A program made the position numbers and the translations under genes. A DNA stretch of 64,000 bases from Paraspadella gotoi (lineage: Eukaryota > Chaetognatha): NCBI GenBank assembly GCA_051294375.1, contig CM119269.1, positions 13,610,790-13,674,789 on the forward strand, in the 5' to 3' direction. Below the pieces are notes generated by a model that saw only the letters and a program-made list of their open reading frames with translations, did not search any database and was not told the origin of the DNA. Positions 25,506 through 41,614 of this stretch are shown in pieces. The first letter of the stretch is position 1. The number at the start of each line of letters is the position of its first letter.

Positions 25506-26321
25506 CGCTCTCCCCCTCTTACTTATTGTATCTCTCTCATTTATTCACTTCTTACTCACTCGCTTCCTATTTTTTTTTTCCTGGATAAAAATAACATTAT
25601 CAATCAATATAATATGCAAAAATACTTGTTGCTTCTGTTAAAAAAAAAGTATTTTCTAAAAAATTATATTCGTATTGTGAGTACAAATATCCCGTGTCAC
25701 ATCATCAATTAACACAAGCGACATACAATGAAGCGTGGGATTTAAAAATTCAAAGATTCACTCTCATTTTGGCCACGTGGCTTCTTTTTGCAGATTCTTT
25801 TTTATGTTTTAAACAAATCGGTGGGGACGCCGACGCCGACGCCGAGAGCCTTTCTATCGCTTCCAAAGGTTGAGCGTCGTCGGAGCATATTCCGTCTTTG
25901 AAAATGGTTCTCTTCGGCAGAAACAGCCAGGCCAGTTTATGGATGCGTCATGTCATGTCACGTCAAGTCATGCCAACATCAATATGCATTATTTTGAAAT
26001 TTATTTATCTTTTTATTTGTTTATTACCGTTTATCATGAGACATCGTAGAACCTAAAATTGATCAAACTCTTATAAAAAATTATATTTTCCATCCCGAGT
26101 GCAAGTTTAAAACATGACAACAACACACTTTTTAATCAATCTCAGAAATCAATCTCAAAATTATATTGTCAATTTCTAACCTCGTCAATTAAATAAAAAT
26201 GCCACTGCTTTACGAAATTTGGACAACCAATAGAAAAATTATTCGTTCATCCAATAATTAAACAACTTATCTAGAGTAATGGATAGTTTATAATCACGTG
26301 ATTATTATGTCATCTTTCCAG
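25506..26321 (+). other. region upstream of the gene at 26322, 5' exons unresolved
   Basis: An ATG at 25904 opens MVLFGRNSQ in locally GC-richer sequence and could be the start exon of the next gene, but I found no donor there that gives the right phase. A possible exon at about 25796-25869 (GC-rich, ending aaag|gttgag) is also unproven. Confidence 0.3.
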
Positions 26322-26623
26322 TCGTGGACGGTCGTGGAGTACAAGAACGATTACCGCAAGATGCTCTATCACTCCTTCAGCGAGCCTTACCAGAACTTGC
26401 TCGGCCGACTCGACGCCGTCAAACGGTCGGTGGAGGCGATTAAGGTGAGTACGGGTCAGGCTGCTGCCTTCGGGATTCTTTACTAAGTAAGTTACTATAA
26501 TAATTATGTTTTTTTCCCCCCAATTATCCTTCGCTCTTTATTGTTTTCTTTTTTTTTTTTTCTCTTTCTCCTTCTCGTTTCCATTTTTAATTTCTCTCTT
26601 TTATTCTTTTATTTCTTTTTTTT

Positions 26624-26658
<35 letters not shown>

Positions 26659-26786
26659 CTTTCTTCTTTCTTTCTTTCTTTCTTTCTTGCTTTCTTTAAT
26701 TGCTTTTTTCTTCTCTCTTCTTTCTTTTCCTCTTCTGTCCCTCTTTCCACGCCTCCCTCCTTCCCTACTCCACCTATTCTCTCTCT

Positions 26787-26852
<66 letters not shown>

Positions 26853-27077
26853 CTTCTTCTCTCTCTCTCTCTTCTTCTCTCTCTCTCTCTCTCCAAGGCG
26901 CCAAGCCTCAACACGGTTTGGAACTCGCCCACCCGATGGAATCCCTCCAAATGGCGCAGCCTCTCGACCTCCGCCACCAAAACTTTCCATTTCACTGACA
27001 TCGACGGAAAACCGATCAAGAAGCAATTCCGCTACGTGCCCAAGTCTTACGAGTGGGAGAGAAAGAAGAAGAAGTAA
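26322..27077 (+). CDS. last two exons of an unrecognised gene (5' part not resolved)
   Basis: Exon 26322-26444 (acceptor atctttccag, donor aag|gtgagt) and exon 26898-27077 (acceptor at the end of a long CT tract, stop TAA) join in phase 0. The first reads SWTVVEYKNDYRKMLYHSF... and looks helical. The second reads APSLNTVWNSPTRWN..., then a motif TDIDGKPIKKQFRYVPKSYE and a very basic end. Codon use and GC content match the real genes nearby, and both splice ends are sound. The intron is almost entirely pyrimidine microsatellite. I do not recognise the family. The upstream exon or exons carrying the start codon are uncertain. Confidence 0.6.
26618..26895 (+). repeat. CTTT and CT microsatellites abutting a 3' splice site
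   Basis: CTTT repeats at about 26622-26692, then CT repeats at about 26779-26893 broken by a few extra T bases, ending four bases before the exon at 26898. The run therefore serves as the polypyrimidine tract of that intron. Confidence 0.85.
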
Positions 27078-27280
27078 AAGAGGACGACGACGACGACAAC
27101 GACGTTCATGAATTGATGACGATTCCACGCGCCAGAGAAGTCCAACGGCACGCTTCGCCACTGGGGGGGGCGAGCTTACTTTATTTTTATAAAACATTTT
27201 TTTTTTATATATCACAAACAATCGAACAAAACGAACTCTCAAAAAAAAAGCGCACATTGTTTATCGAAATCGTTTTGTTT

Positions 27281-27286
27281 AATAAA
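27281..27286 (+). terminator. polyadenylation signal
   Basis: AATAAA about 200 bases after the stop at 27077 and the first clear one downstream of it. Confidence 0.45.
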
Positions 27287-27795
27287 TAAAAGGCGAGGAA
27301 AGGCGAAATGTTGTTTCTAAGAAAAAATGCTATCTTTCTTCGGTTTATTTGACCGAACGTTGCTTAGCGACCGATCGCGTTTCTTTCCGCCAAACTTATG
27401 CTGTGGTACTAACTTTAGGTATAGCCGATGACCATTTGTGTCCCTTGTTACGCCATTATATTTTTTTTTTTATATCGCGTGTATCGTTTTTATAAATGTG
27501 CAGTAATAAAGGAGGTCTTTGTTACTAGTTGCGTCCAAACTTATGATTGTGGTTTTCAATTGTCTGAGAAAATTCCAGGCAGCGAGAATACGTAAATAGG
27601 CGATTGGCCATTGATTGCCTTTAAAAATTAGATTGAATACAGCTTATCAAGGTAATTGTATCTGTATCTGTATCTTCTGTGCCGCATCAGCAGCAATGGA
27701 ACGGGTCCTGGGCTTGGAAGTAGGCTTGAAGGTTTTCCTGGCCCCCAAGGCGGTCTACGGCTGTCCTCACGCTTCCCGCAGGGTAGGTACCATCA

Positions 27796-27885
27796 GGGGA
27801 TCGATCTCGGTACAATTGGGGATCGAACTCGGTACAATTGGGGATCGATCGCGGTACAATTAGGGATCGATCTCGGTACCTAATT
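27796..27885 (+). repeat. 22-bp tandem repeat, about 4 copies
   Basis: Four copies of a 22-base unit related to ggggatcgatctcggtacaa plus tt, with a few substitutions. It sits in locally GC-rich sequence (27680-27900) that differs from its surroundings. Confidence 0.75.
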
Positions 27886-28914
27886 AGCTAATGGTATTAC
27901 CGGACCCACTGGAGTCACGGGGTGAACTTATGCAATACTTAATACCCAGTTCACAGGTCGAAATGATATTTCGTAAAAAATTGACTCTTTGGAATATTGA
28001 AATTCCTTTTTTTTTTTGGTCGAATAGCTAATGATTGAGTCTAAAGATCATTTTGTACTTCAAAAATAAAATTTAAAACTAACATATATTGGTATTTGCA
28101 AATTATGTGTTTATATATTTTAATATTTAAAAAAACATGTTTTGCGTAACTTTTTTGTTTTGTTTTGACTCAAAGAGCGAATAATACGAAGAGCAAATTT
28201 TCATTTCGTGTCGATAAAAAAAAATCACTGAACTCGCGATCAAAAACAATTAATCATCATACATCATGACTTTTAAAATTTTTATGAACATGAACGAATT
28301 TATGAATTTATAATTTATAAAGAGCAAAGTCGAAATTCAGCGGGTTCTTGACGGATAACATCTAGTAGCGACAAACGGACGCGAATCGGCGCAGAATCTT
28401 TAGATGGTTAGAAATTATAAATATAAATTAAAAACTAACTTTCAAGGGTTTTTAAAATGTGTGTTTTTTTTAAGTGCGATAGTTTCGCGGGTTTTCGAGC
28501 GACGTTGCAACATGCAGGGATATTTGACCCGTGTTAAAATTGATAGGTAATTTATTCTCTGTTTAATACTCTTACCCTCGATGAGAGATATATTTGATGC
28601 GATTCTCTTTAAAAGCAATTTAAATAATTATCACGTGAAGTCTCAGTCTGGTATTGTTTACAATTTTTAAAGTTTATGTTCGTCACTTTTAGCTTAATTT
28701 ACGAATTCGACTTCTTGGGTGGCGGGAAAGGCAAGTTACGACCTTTCGAGCTTCCTCTTTGAACCCACCTTCGCCGTTGTTCCCTCTTTAGATCTCGCCC
28801 CGACCTCCCAATCTCAATTCTCCAAAAGTAACGATACCCAACCGTCGCATCTCACATACTTTTACATCCCGCTTCACCATCACCTACAAATTCAGATCGG
28901 CCTTTTTTCCCCAA

Positions 28915-29050
28915 AAAGCCCCATTTTATCTTAAATTCGGAATTAAATTACTTTTTAAATTAGATTTGGGCTTAAGGTTAAAGGTTAGGGTGAGATAAAA
29001 GAGTGAAGTATTAAGGTTGGGGATTGTATGAGGGGTTTGGTAATAACTTA
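28915..29050 (+). repeat. dispersed element with telomere-like words
   Basis: Opens with ccccaaaaagccccatttta and ttcgga, then has ggttaaaggttagggtgaga. The copy at about 55835-56010 has the same order: gccccattt, ttcggaata, then ttagggtttaaggtt. This suggests one dispersed family rather than independent telomeric insertions. Confidence 0.45.
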
Positions 29051-29223
29051 AGATTAAATAACAAACCAAAGTAAAAAGTTAGAAACAGACTTTTGTAAAA
29101 GATAGCCCTAATAATCAACCCGCTGGCCAGCTCCCCGACCGTAGAATACACCATACTCCCCTCTTCCCGCCATCACCGAGTCCGTCATCAATTTTTAATT
29201 TTTAGTCGTGAAAAACCGAAGCG

Positions 29224-29228
<5 letters not shown>

Positions 29229-29289
<61 letters not shown>
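29229..29289 (+). repeat. GA microsatellite
   Basis: About 60 bp of pure GA. No coding meaning. Confidence 0.9.
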
Positions 29290-29292
<3 letters not shown>

Positions 29293-31221
29293 TTTTTTTT
29301 TCGACTGGGGATGTTTAATTGTTTTTTCGGAGGTGGAGAAATTGTGGACGGTGATGTGGGGAGCGGTGTGGTGACCGAGTGTTGTGGTGTCGAGTGCGAA
29401 GTTGGGAGAGAGTGGATAATCGCGCGTGGAGAAATCGTGGACGTGGAGGCAAAGAGTGGAAAATGGGTAGCGCCTGTAGAATTGGTGGTCAGTATTCATA
29501 TTCAAATCGGGTTATTTTGGCCAATCCGAGGTTGTATATATTAACTGTTTCGAGCTTTTCGTCATCAGGAATCAGCCATTCAATATCCTCGTTGTAAGAC
29601 CAACTTCAGGCCCTTTTTCAATAAGTGGGTCAGTTGAGAAAAAGTTGACGAAGAATGGGTTAAAACGATTTTAGGAAGAGTTAAAAGAGAGATGTTGCAA
29701 ACAGGTCAACCGAAACTCTAACGATTCTTGGCCAGTCGAATCGAACCTGATCGAAAGCAATCGACATCGATTAGCAATTTCTCCCTTTCAGTTTCTCCCT
29801 TTTTTTTTTTTAAATTTCCCCGTCACGCGCGGAAACAATATAATCTTTCGAATGATTTATTTTTTATGCGAAAGATAAAAAAACAATCCGTATCCCATAA
29901 CTAACTCGACACCGAACGTTTTCGTCGTAATTTGTTTCTTGGGAAGGTTGTTTTTTGTTGTTTTTTGTTGGTTTTTTTTTAATATTTTTTTTTACATTTT
30001 TTTAAAGGTATTTTTTGTTTTCGACGTGTGATCGACAATTATTACTTTGTTTTTTCGTCTTTAGCTTTGCCGACCCCCATTGCTCATAAAAGTCTACGTT
30101 TTATCATTAAATATTTTTCTTTTAAAAAATCGCGAGGGTTATTTTATGTAAATTTATTATCAACATCCGCCATCCGCCAAATTTAACGACGCTTCTGGTT
30201 TGAAAAGACGATTTTAACTACAATAACAACGACGACAATTTTACAATCGTCTTCGCATTTAAAAACGTGACGACTTAAAATACATTCAATTACATTAAGC
30301 TATTTTTTTTTTAAATTCACGATCGACGTGAACCTGTTTTTTTTTAACGATCGCCCCCTGTCGTGTTCGTGAGAAAGTGATGGCCTTGGAAGAAAAGGGC
30401 AAAGGATGTAGAATCCGCCTTGAAAACGTAACTCTCTCACTGGCGAAGAAATGAAGTCGTTTGGATGGAAAACGAAGACGACGATTTAACGTTTTCGAGT
30501 TCACTTGTGAACCGTAAAAGTCGGGCGGAGCCATTCACTTCAGAGTCCCTTCACCGAAAGGCCAGAACATTCTTTTGGCTTTCGATTGAGGAATTATATT
30601 CACTTAGGAAGTATTTGTTCGAACGATAGAGAAGTCAATTAATATTTTTTTTTATTAGAATTGATATTTAGTAGTATGGAAAAGTATTTTTGAATGGAGA
30701 AAGTATTACTTTAAGAAATACTAAATACTTAGGTCTTACACTTGCTTACATACGTATTTCTGTCTTTATCTATCTATTTCTTTTTTTTTCTTTTTTTTCC
30801 TCTATTTTCAAATTTTGAATTTACTAAATGAGGATAGCAGTTCTAAGGGAAAAACATTAAACCGCTTTGAAACAAAACTGAATGGATTTTTCACGCCATC
30901 CAGACAGAGGTACCGACTGATCGTAACTTATCCTCGCCAATCGAGGCGCTTCGATCTGAGGATCGTTATTCAGCGTTTTGTTTTCATGTTTCGCGTTAAT
31001 GGAGATTTTTTCAACATTTTTGACATTTCATATAATAATTATATTTTTTTAAAAGAAAGAGCTTGCAAGAATAATTCGTAAATATGGAAATAGCTGATCT
31101 TCGTCCATGTGCTGAGTCTATCCAATCTATCCAATTCACAGTAAAAGCGTTTATTGCCTTTTAATTTTTGACGTCATCGCCCTGAATTTGTTGTCGTCGT
31201 CGTTGTCGTCGCCTCCTCAAG

Positions 31222-34200
31222 ATGTCGACGCAATCGAACCGAAATTCCTTCGCCGAATTCGACTTTAATGTTTCGATCGAATTCAACTTCCCTCACCCTG
31301 GAATCGGCGAACGAACTCACCTTCCGATCCCAACTCGTCCTCACCCGACCGATTCTCATCAACGGGCGTCGCCGTCGCGCCGCGCCAGCAAAAACTACGA
31401 CGACGACGATCTTCTCTATATTCCGCCGTCTCCCCGCCAGAGGGACAGCTTCTACATTCCGCCTCCGCCCAAAAACAAAAGGGAAATACTTCGTCGAATG
31501 AAGACGAGATTCGGAGAGACTTCTTACGGCGAGATCATCGACGAGGAGGGACCGGGACAATCGGGTACAAAATCATTGTCAAATTCAATACGATTTTATT
31601 TAGAATAAAATTAATTTCGAATTTAAAAATTGTTTGTCTCCGATGTATTTTATATATATATTTAACTCTATGAAAAGCTTTCAAAAATTTTGTTGATATA
31701 TGTAGGATTTACCCGGAAGATATATTTTCTCGATATTTAAATTTTAATAACATTCAAATTGAAAACGGGTCGAGCAAAAGTAAACAAATGATCATCGATC
31801 TAATGCATCGAATCGTCTGCAGAGGCGCCTGCCACAAGCGAGACTAAAAACGAAACAAATGGCGTTGTGAGAAGAAGGAAGAAGAAAGTCGAATCGGAAG
31901 AAGAGGTTAATTTATATTTCATACAAAATACATTATCTACTAGGAGAATTAAAAGCAAAAATTAAAGCGGTAATTATTCGATTTCAACTTTCAGCTGGAT
32001 CAGGGAACGGTTCTTTCCTACTTCATGTTCTACGTACCGAATCTTTTTTTTCACGGAAAAACCAAAAAGCGAGAACCAGGCCCTGATCCTCGACTGGTGA
32101 GCTTAACCTTTAAAGTGACCACTGACCTTGCGCTAAATAGCAAAATTACAAATTTCTATATCTGCGTACACGTAATATATAAAAAAATAAAGCCTTCACT
32201 CTCGGTGCTGATTGCATTCAATCAGCACCGATTATTTAATTTAATACATATTTTTTAAATATTTCTTTTTAGGCCAAAACGCGCATCGAAAGTCGGCGCC
32301 AATGTCTCGTCGTTCGCTTCAACGATTACAAACAAGAAATCAGAGAAAAAGTCGACATCGTCCGTAATTCCCCGAAATTCGCTGAGAAAGTTAGAAAAAT
32401 TATTTAATTAATTGTTATTAAATCAAATTATTAAATTATTAAATTACTTTATGATCAGAAATCCTTTATGACTAAATTACTTTTATTACATCCAAAATAA
32501 GAGAAGGTGCCAGCGGTTCTCCTCATTATGTTCATCTCAAGTTGGATTATGTTTCATCATGTTTTCCGTTCCTATGGAAACTGGAATGAATATGACAAGA
32601 ATTTATTCGAATCAAATTTAATTAAACATTATAAGTTAGCGACAGAACGTCTTCCTTCCGAAAAGTATACAAAATCTTGACACGTCATCGAATAGATTCA
32701 CACTTGTGCTAAATGCGCATTTCTTTCTTTAAAATTAAAACCAGGCGGTGCAGTTCCTCTGCTTGGTCGCCCACACGGAGCCGATCATCCAACGCGGACC
32801 GACTTGCGGCATGGTGGCGCTCACCATGGCCGCCAACGCTGTGCGCACCATGGAGGACGACGCGATGCTCAAGTCGGCCGTCGACTCATCGCAGAGGAGA
32901 GAGCCTCTGGCGGTCGAATCAGTCATCGCTTATGCGACGGAGATGGTGAGGTGTAGTGGAGACGTGAGAGAGACGGACAGCTTCTCAATGTTCGTGAAAT
33001 TTTGTATAATAAGTATTGTTTTAGTATTATACTTATAATTTATTGATTTATAAAAAAAAAGAATTATTTTATTATTTGTTGTAATAATCATATACATAGC
33101 TTAATTACTATTAATATTATTATTAATAGGCGTTTCAGTAATGATTTTCATAATTTTCTAATTTCTTGGCCTTTTTATGAGTTCCGATTACAATTTGTTA
33201 TTAGTTACAACTTCGAAATTTTTATATTATCATAATATCATCAGACAGACCAACAAAGTTATAAAGCACTCTTAGTTTTTTTTCAAAACCGCGTGTATTC
33301 TCTTTTATCCTTCCGTTGTCCTTTTGTCATGAGCCCGCCGTCTCACTCAGGGTTTCACGTCTCAAGGCGAACTCTACTCTTGCAACGACGCGCGCCATCT
33401 AGCGGAGGAATTCATCCGCGGCGCCGACGTTCGCCTCGTCCGCGATTGGCGCCGCGAGGAACTCGAGGCGCACCTCTTGGGCGGAGGGATGGCGTTGGTG
33501 CCTTACGATTCGGATCATCACTACGACCCCGATACCAGAATGGGTGGGCTGATAATTAAAGTTTAAGACTTGTGGGCTCTCTTTTCCGAGAATCCCTCAT
33601 TTCTGTTCGTTTTTCCCAGAATTAAGTTTTAACTTTAATATATAATCTAAATATGTTTTTAAACTTATAGATTAATCCCTAAATCTAATCCCTAACCCTA
33701 AACCTGAACCCTAACCTAATTCTAAACTTTCTCGTGCAGTCACATTATAACTTTATGATAAATTTTTAGATTTAACTTTAAAAAAAAAACTGCAAATAAA
33801 GTTTAAATCGAGAGGCATAAAGAAAAACAAATGGTCAATTCGATAGCCTTGGAATGTCATTTCTTTTTATTTTAATACTAATACTGATAAATGAATAATA
33901 TTTTTGATTAATAATAATTTCGTAATCTCTTACGGTCAGGCCGTAAGGCTCATTGGGCCGTGTTGCTCGGTTGTTTGGCAATCGTTCGATCCGAAGTTGT
34001 CACTTCTGACGGAGAACTCTCAGATTTCCTGTGGAAAGACAAAGAACTCAGAGATGTCGTGTGTCGGTCGAACGTCGACGACGAGGCATTTATTCCGTAT
34101 GGGTATGTATCACAGTAATTATTTGGTTACGTAAGCGTACGCGTACGTACGTATTGATTTAAAAAAATACTAATGTTGAAAATGTTTATAATATTTCATA

Positions 34201-35694
34201 TTTATGTTTATTTTTTTAAATCAAATTCTATGAATTCCAGTCGGCTTCAAACTTAACAGAAAAGTGAGAAACCATAAAATGCTTCATTGTGCATATGATT
34301 CACACTTGTGTAGTCACTTGATCATCGGGAAATGCAACGAAGCAAGAAAGTCACGGCGGCGCAACGCCTTGATCTTCTCGGTTATTGTTTAAGCGGAAGA
34401 AGACAATGAATCATCACATTATGCAGCAACAATAAGAGGAACAAAAAGAACATTTCTCCCATAACTTAATAAAAAATCATAAAAAAAAAAAACGTGGCGC
34501 AGGTCTGGCACTCTTTGATGGTACACCCGCTTTCCCTTTCCAATCCCACGCAACTTTTCTGTCGAACCGTTCATCCTGGAAAGCGTTAAGACGCCTTCGC
34601 GGTTAATTGTTTCGACAGAGAATGTTGGAAACATCGCTGCGAACGATTCTTATCGATGAGCCGCCAGATGGAATCGGCGTCTCATCGACGTTTGGACGGC
34701 GGCGGATATCCTCCCGATGGTGGGGGAGGATTCCGGGTGGGATAGGCAACCCTCCATGCCTGGCCACGCTCTCCCATGAAGGCTGGGATTACAGCGGGGA
34801 GCCAACTCCCGCCGATGATATAACAACTTTAAAAAAATAAAGTCATTTTACCGACCGATGTAAAAATAATTTTATGTAAAATAATATGAAATTGGTACAA
34901 CCAATATAAAAATTATCCATTCGTTTAATAAATAAGCTATAATTTAATATATAAGCTAGCTAAATTATTTATATGTATATGTATTATATATGACTATATG
35001 ATTAGCAACTTACCGCTAAATTATCGTGAACAAATCCTGCATTGTTTGCTTCACCAGCCGGGATCACATGACTCCATTGGCCTCGCTCTATCACGCCGTC
35101 GGCAACGAGCTCGGCTCGCATCAGATTCGAGTTTGTCAACGTGAGAAATTTGGAGATCTAATCTTTTACTTTGTTTATTTATTAATAACAAATTTTTATT
35201 TATTCACGCGCAGAAAATCTCGTGGATTTCTATGTGATCGCCAGGCAAGGAAAACATCACTTCATGGGTAAGTCACAGCCGAGGTCGGTGAATTTAACAA
35301 GGCGCGTGAAGATTGAGGTAACTTTTAACTAAACTTAAGCTGAGAATAGTTATTCTTACATTTTTTGTCAGGTTTTTGGAAGCTCGACAGATTGCTAGAA
35401 AGCAACGCTCAGCTTTTTAAGAGGTACACGAATTTGTCACACTATCGCAACTGTTCTTAAAAATTCGATAGCAAAACCCAATTTTTACTTTCGTGCAAAT
35501 TTGTTTTAGCGAAAAACGTCGAATGGGTGAATTCGTGCTAAACGACGGTTCCGTCGAAGCAGGTGAGACATGAGTGATTTTTGAGTAGTGAAAATTTTTT
35601 CTCATTAGAACAGATTTTTCTTTGATTTTTATTTTTGCCTCTACCAGGTTTGGCGCGGCAAATTATTCTGTTGAAACCGAGGAACGTCTTTTGA
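31222..35694 (+). CDS. ACTMAP: actin maturation protease (ACTMAP / C19orf54 homologue)
   Basis: Twelve exons: 31222-31564, 31823-31905, 31995-32096, 32273-32389, 32745-32945, 33351-33543, 33940-34102, 35058-35140, 35214-35267, 35372-35423, 35510-35562 and 35648-35694. All phases agree: 496 residues. ACTMAP is the cysteine protease that removes the N-terminal acetylated Met or Cys of actin. Conserved core: IIQRGPTCGMVAL with probable nucleophile C236; GFTSQGELYS; LVPYDSDHHYDP; GRKAHWAV with probable catalytic H351; and a C-terminal GLARQIILLKP. The N-terminal 215 residues are less conserved: a Pro-rich, profilin-ligand-like stretch (YIPPPPK, near 95), a basic/acidic stretch, and exons 3-4 that I cannot match. 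Human ACTMAP is about 350 residues, so this one is longer, mainly at the N-terminus. It is convergent with the ankyrin gene, 740 bp apart. Confidence 0.87.
33665..33715 (-). repeat. degenerate telomere-like tract
   Basis: Contains ccctaaccctaaacctgaac and related words in intron 6 of the ACTMAP-like gene. Read on the minus strand these are ggttagggtt-type words. Confidence 0.5.
34660..34850 (+). repeat. GC-rich dispersed-element fragment in ACTMAP intron 7
   Basis: A GC-rich island (ggaggattccgggtgggata and following) in an otherwise AT-rich intron. It ends aaaaaaataaagtc, much like the end of the 2605-3358 element (taataaataaagtc). It looks like the 3' end of a transposable element, but I see no second copy of the body in this window. 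Confidence 0.35.
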
Positions 35695-36433
35695 TACAAG
35701 AATGCTGATAAATAATAATAGTTCTAATTGGTACTCGTGATGCAAGGTTTATAGGACTTCCGTAGAGTAGTGCCATATTTTTAATTCTCTCTTCTGTTAT
35801 TTGGTACTAATACTTATACTAATTTCGACGATCTCATTCGATCTGAATGTATATTTGTATTGAAATTTTGAAATACAACAGATCCAAAAATTTTAGTTTT
35901 TTAATTTTACTAAAGTTTGTCAAACGAGGGGATAACCTGTGATGACACGAAAAATGAGCGCAGATTCCTGCTAACGGTGCAAAAAGTAGACATTGCGACT
36001 TAGCAAAAGGAAGTACTAACTAGTTTATGAGACCTGACTTCATCAATTTCTGAGAAAAAAATAACCTCGACGTTTCTCATAATGGAGAAGAACATGTAAT
36101 TATCAAAATCATTTAAGTTTCAAACAAGCGAGAAAACACACTAAAAAGAAAATAGAAACAAGGTGATTACAATGTTCGATCATAAAAAAAATTGTGATAG
36201 ACTGACCAAGGGTCGCCAGATCGGGTCGGGTTTCAGTTGAATCCCAACCAAGATTGTCATTTCTTCTATCGTTGTTGTCGCTTAAAGTTTGTCTGTCGAT
36301 ATCACTTTATTGCCTTCGGTTTTCACAAATTACAGTGATTACAGGAAGTGATCACTAAACGAAAATTGTGAAAACGTAAACCAAATAAATCCAATCAGTC
36401 CGTCCAATCAGTCCGTCCAATCCATCCGTCTAG
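35695..36433. other. convergent 3' flanks
   Basis: Spacer between the stop codons of the ACTMAP-like gene (plus) and the ankyrin/SOCS gene (minus). Both 3' UTRs must lie here. Plus TTTATT at 36306-36311 gives AATAAA for the minus-strand gene, about 125 bases after its stop. Confidence 0.5.
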
Positions 36434-40492
<4,059 letters not shown>

Positions 40493-40560
40493 CTCGCGTC
40501 TAATGTGGGAACCTTTTAGCGCTGGAAAATAATATAATAATAACAATTACAACTAATATT
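40493..40560 (-). other. intron boundary upstream of the ankyrin/SOCS start codon
   Basis: On the minus strand an acceptor (attattttccag) precedes 28 non-coding bases and the ATG at 40492. The gene therefore has at least one 5' UTR intron, into or near which the 40561-41675 element has inserted. Confidence 0.45.
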
Positions 40561-40621
40561 ACAGGAATAAGTTTGATTTTTTGTTTGTGACAACGATTTG
40601 TTTTATTTCAGTTTAGAAACG

Positions 40622-40656
40622 GACATGTTTCGGCTTTGAATACAAGCCTTCTTCAG
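40622..40656 (-). ncRNA. hammerhead-ribozyme-like core (left arm)
   Basis: Read on the minus strand: CTGAAGA, then stem II GGCTT / AAGCC with a 7-base loop, then GAAAC and ATGTC. These are the invariant hammerhead core elements in the correct order. Stem III would be only the palindrome CATG, which fits the dimeric minimal hammerheads described in Penelope-like elements. Stem I is weak here. Confidence 0.55.
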
Positions 40657-40703
40657 CTTGACAGATTTGTAAATTATATTTCAAATTTGTGCATAAAGAA
40701 GAC

Positions 40704-40706
<3 letters not shown>

Positions 40707-40780
<74 letters not shown>
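40707..40780 (+). repeat. GA microsatellite
   Basis: About 74 bp of GA directly inside the left arm of the 40561-41675 element. Confidence 0.9.
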
Positions 40781-40782
<2 letters not shown>

Positions 40783-40928
40783 AAGGAAGGAAAGTTTTCC
40801 AACACAGATTTGAGAAAGGACAGTGGTCAATGTTGAGGACAGATTTAAGTTGTGAACAGAATAGAATTAGTTTGTGAAGGGAAATTGAAATGGTGATAGT
40901 GAAAAGAGAGAAGGGGAGACAGAGAGAG

Positions 40929-40938
40929 NNNNNNNNNN
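40929..40938. other. assembly gap (10 N)
   Basis: Ten N inside a GA-rich stretch; the assembly probably failed to span the microsatellite. Confidence 0.95.
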
Positions 40939-41578
40939 AGAGAGAGACACAGGTTGAAGTTGAAGTTAATACATTGTGCAATGTACAACAAATAATAAAT
41001 TTATAAACTGAATTAACTTTAACAATTAGCTATTAATAAATAAGTGAATTTAGAGAAATTTTAAATTTGAAAGAGATAGATTTGTTGAGGGATAGGTAAG
41101 TAATTGATAAAGTGAAAGTTCAAGGATTAAGATAGAGCTCAAAATGAGCTGGCCCCTTATGTTTTTTGCAAATGAGAGGTCTGAACGATGAGGTCGGGTC
41201 ATTGACGTGTCAGTGGCTGAGAGGACAGTGCCGTCGAGTTTATATGTGTGCCTCTAGGAAGACTTCCTTGTGGGAACATTCCAAGGGCCACTCGAATGTC
41301 TCTCTGGCCTGCTACGCCTGCCGACTGCCCTCTTCTCGCCTGCTGGCGAGGCGACGGTTATCCGTTCTTGCCGCTTTTGCGGCAGGGGTGGTGGACTCCT
41401 CCTTCTCCTCATGTAGCCGTCGTTTTGGGCGGCACTCGCTCCACAGAGAGAGGGAGTGAGTTGCTACAGTTGATGCCTGCGCATTTGTCTCTATATCTTT
41501 CTCTCTCTCTCTTACTCTCTCTCTCTCATTGTCTTCTTTATGCACAAATTTGAAATATAATTTACAAATCTGTCAACG

Positions 41579-41614
41579 CTGAAGAAGGCTTGTATTCAAA
41601 GCCGAAACATGTTC
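41579..41614 (+). ncRNA. hammerhead-ribozyme-like core (right arm)
   Basis: CTGAAGA, AGGCTTGTATTCAAAGCC (stem II with a 7-base loop), GAAAC, ATGTTC. A four-base stem I (AACG with CGTT) can form across the core. It is the inverted partner of the core at 40622-40656. Confidence 0.55.

Larger units (their letters stand above)
27078..31221. other. repeat-rich spacer, no gene supported
   Basis: About 4.1 kb between the unrecognised gene and the ACTMAP-like gene. An AATAAATAAA at 27281 fits as the polyadenylation signal of the former. Frames at 28719-28934 and 29311-29544 lack splice context or family signal. A GC-richer minus-strand frame at 30295-30534 is also unsupported. Repeats are listed separately. 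Confidence 0.4.

Noticed and set aside
26506-27257. Long poly-Ser/Leu and poly-Arg/Glu open frames on both strands
   Set aside because: They are translations of CT and CTTT microsatellites; only the two exons at 26322-26444 and 26898-27077 have splice and codon support.
28719-28934. 71-codon plus-strand frame considered as a small gene
   Set aside because: No splice context and no family signal, and its end lies in a dispersed repeat.
41165-41460. GC-rich block inside the 40561-41675 element, considered as a reverse-transcriptase or endonuclease remnant
   Set aside because: Frames on both strands were read and no catalytic motif of a Penelope-like or LINE enzyme could be seen.
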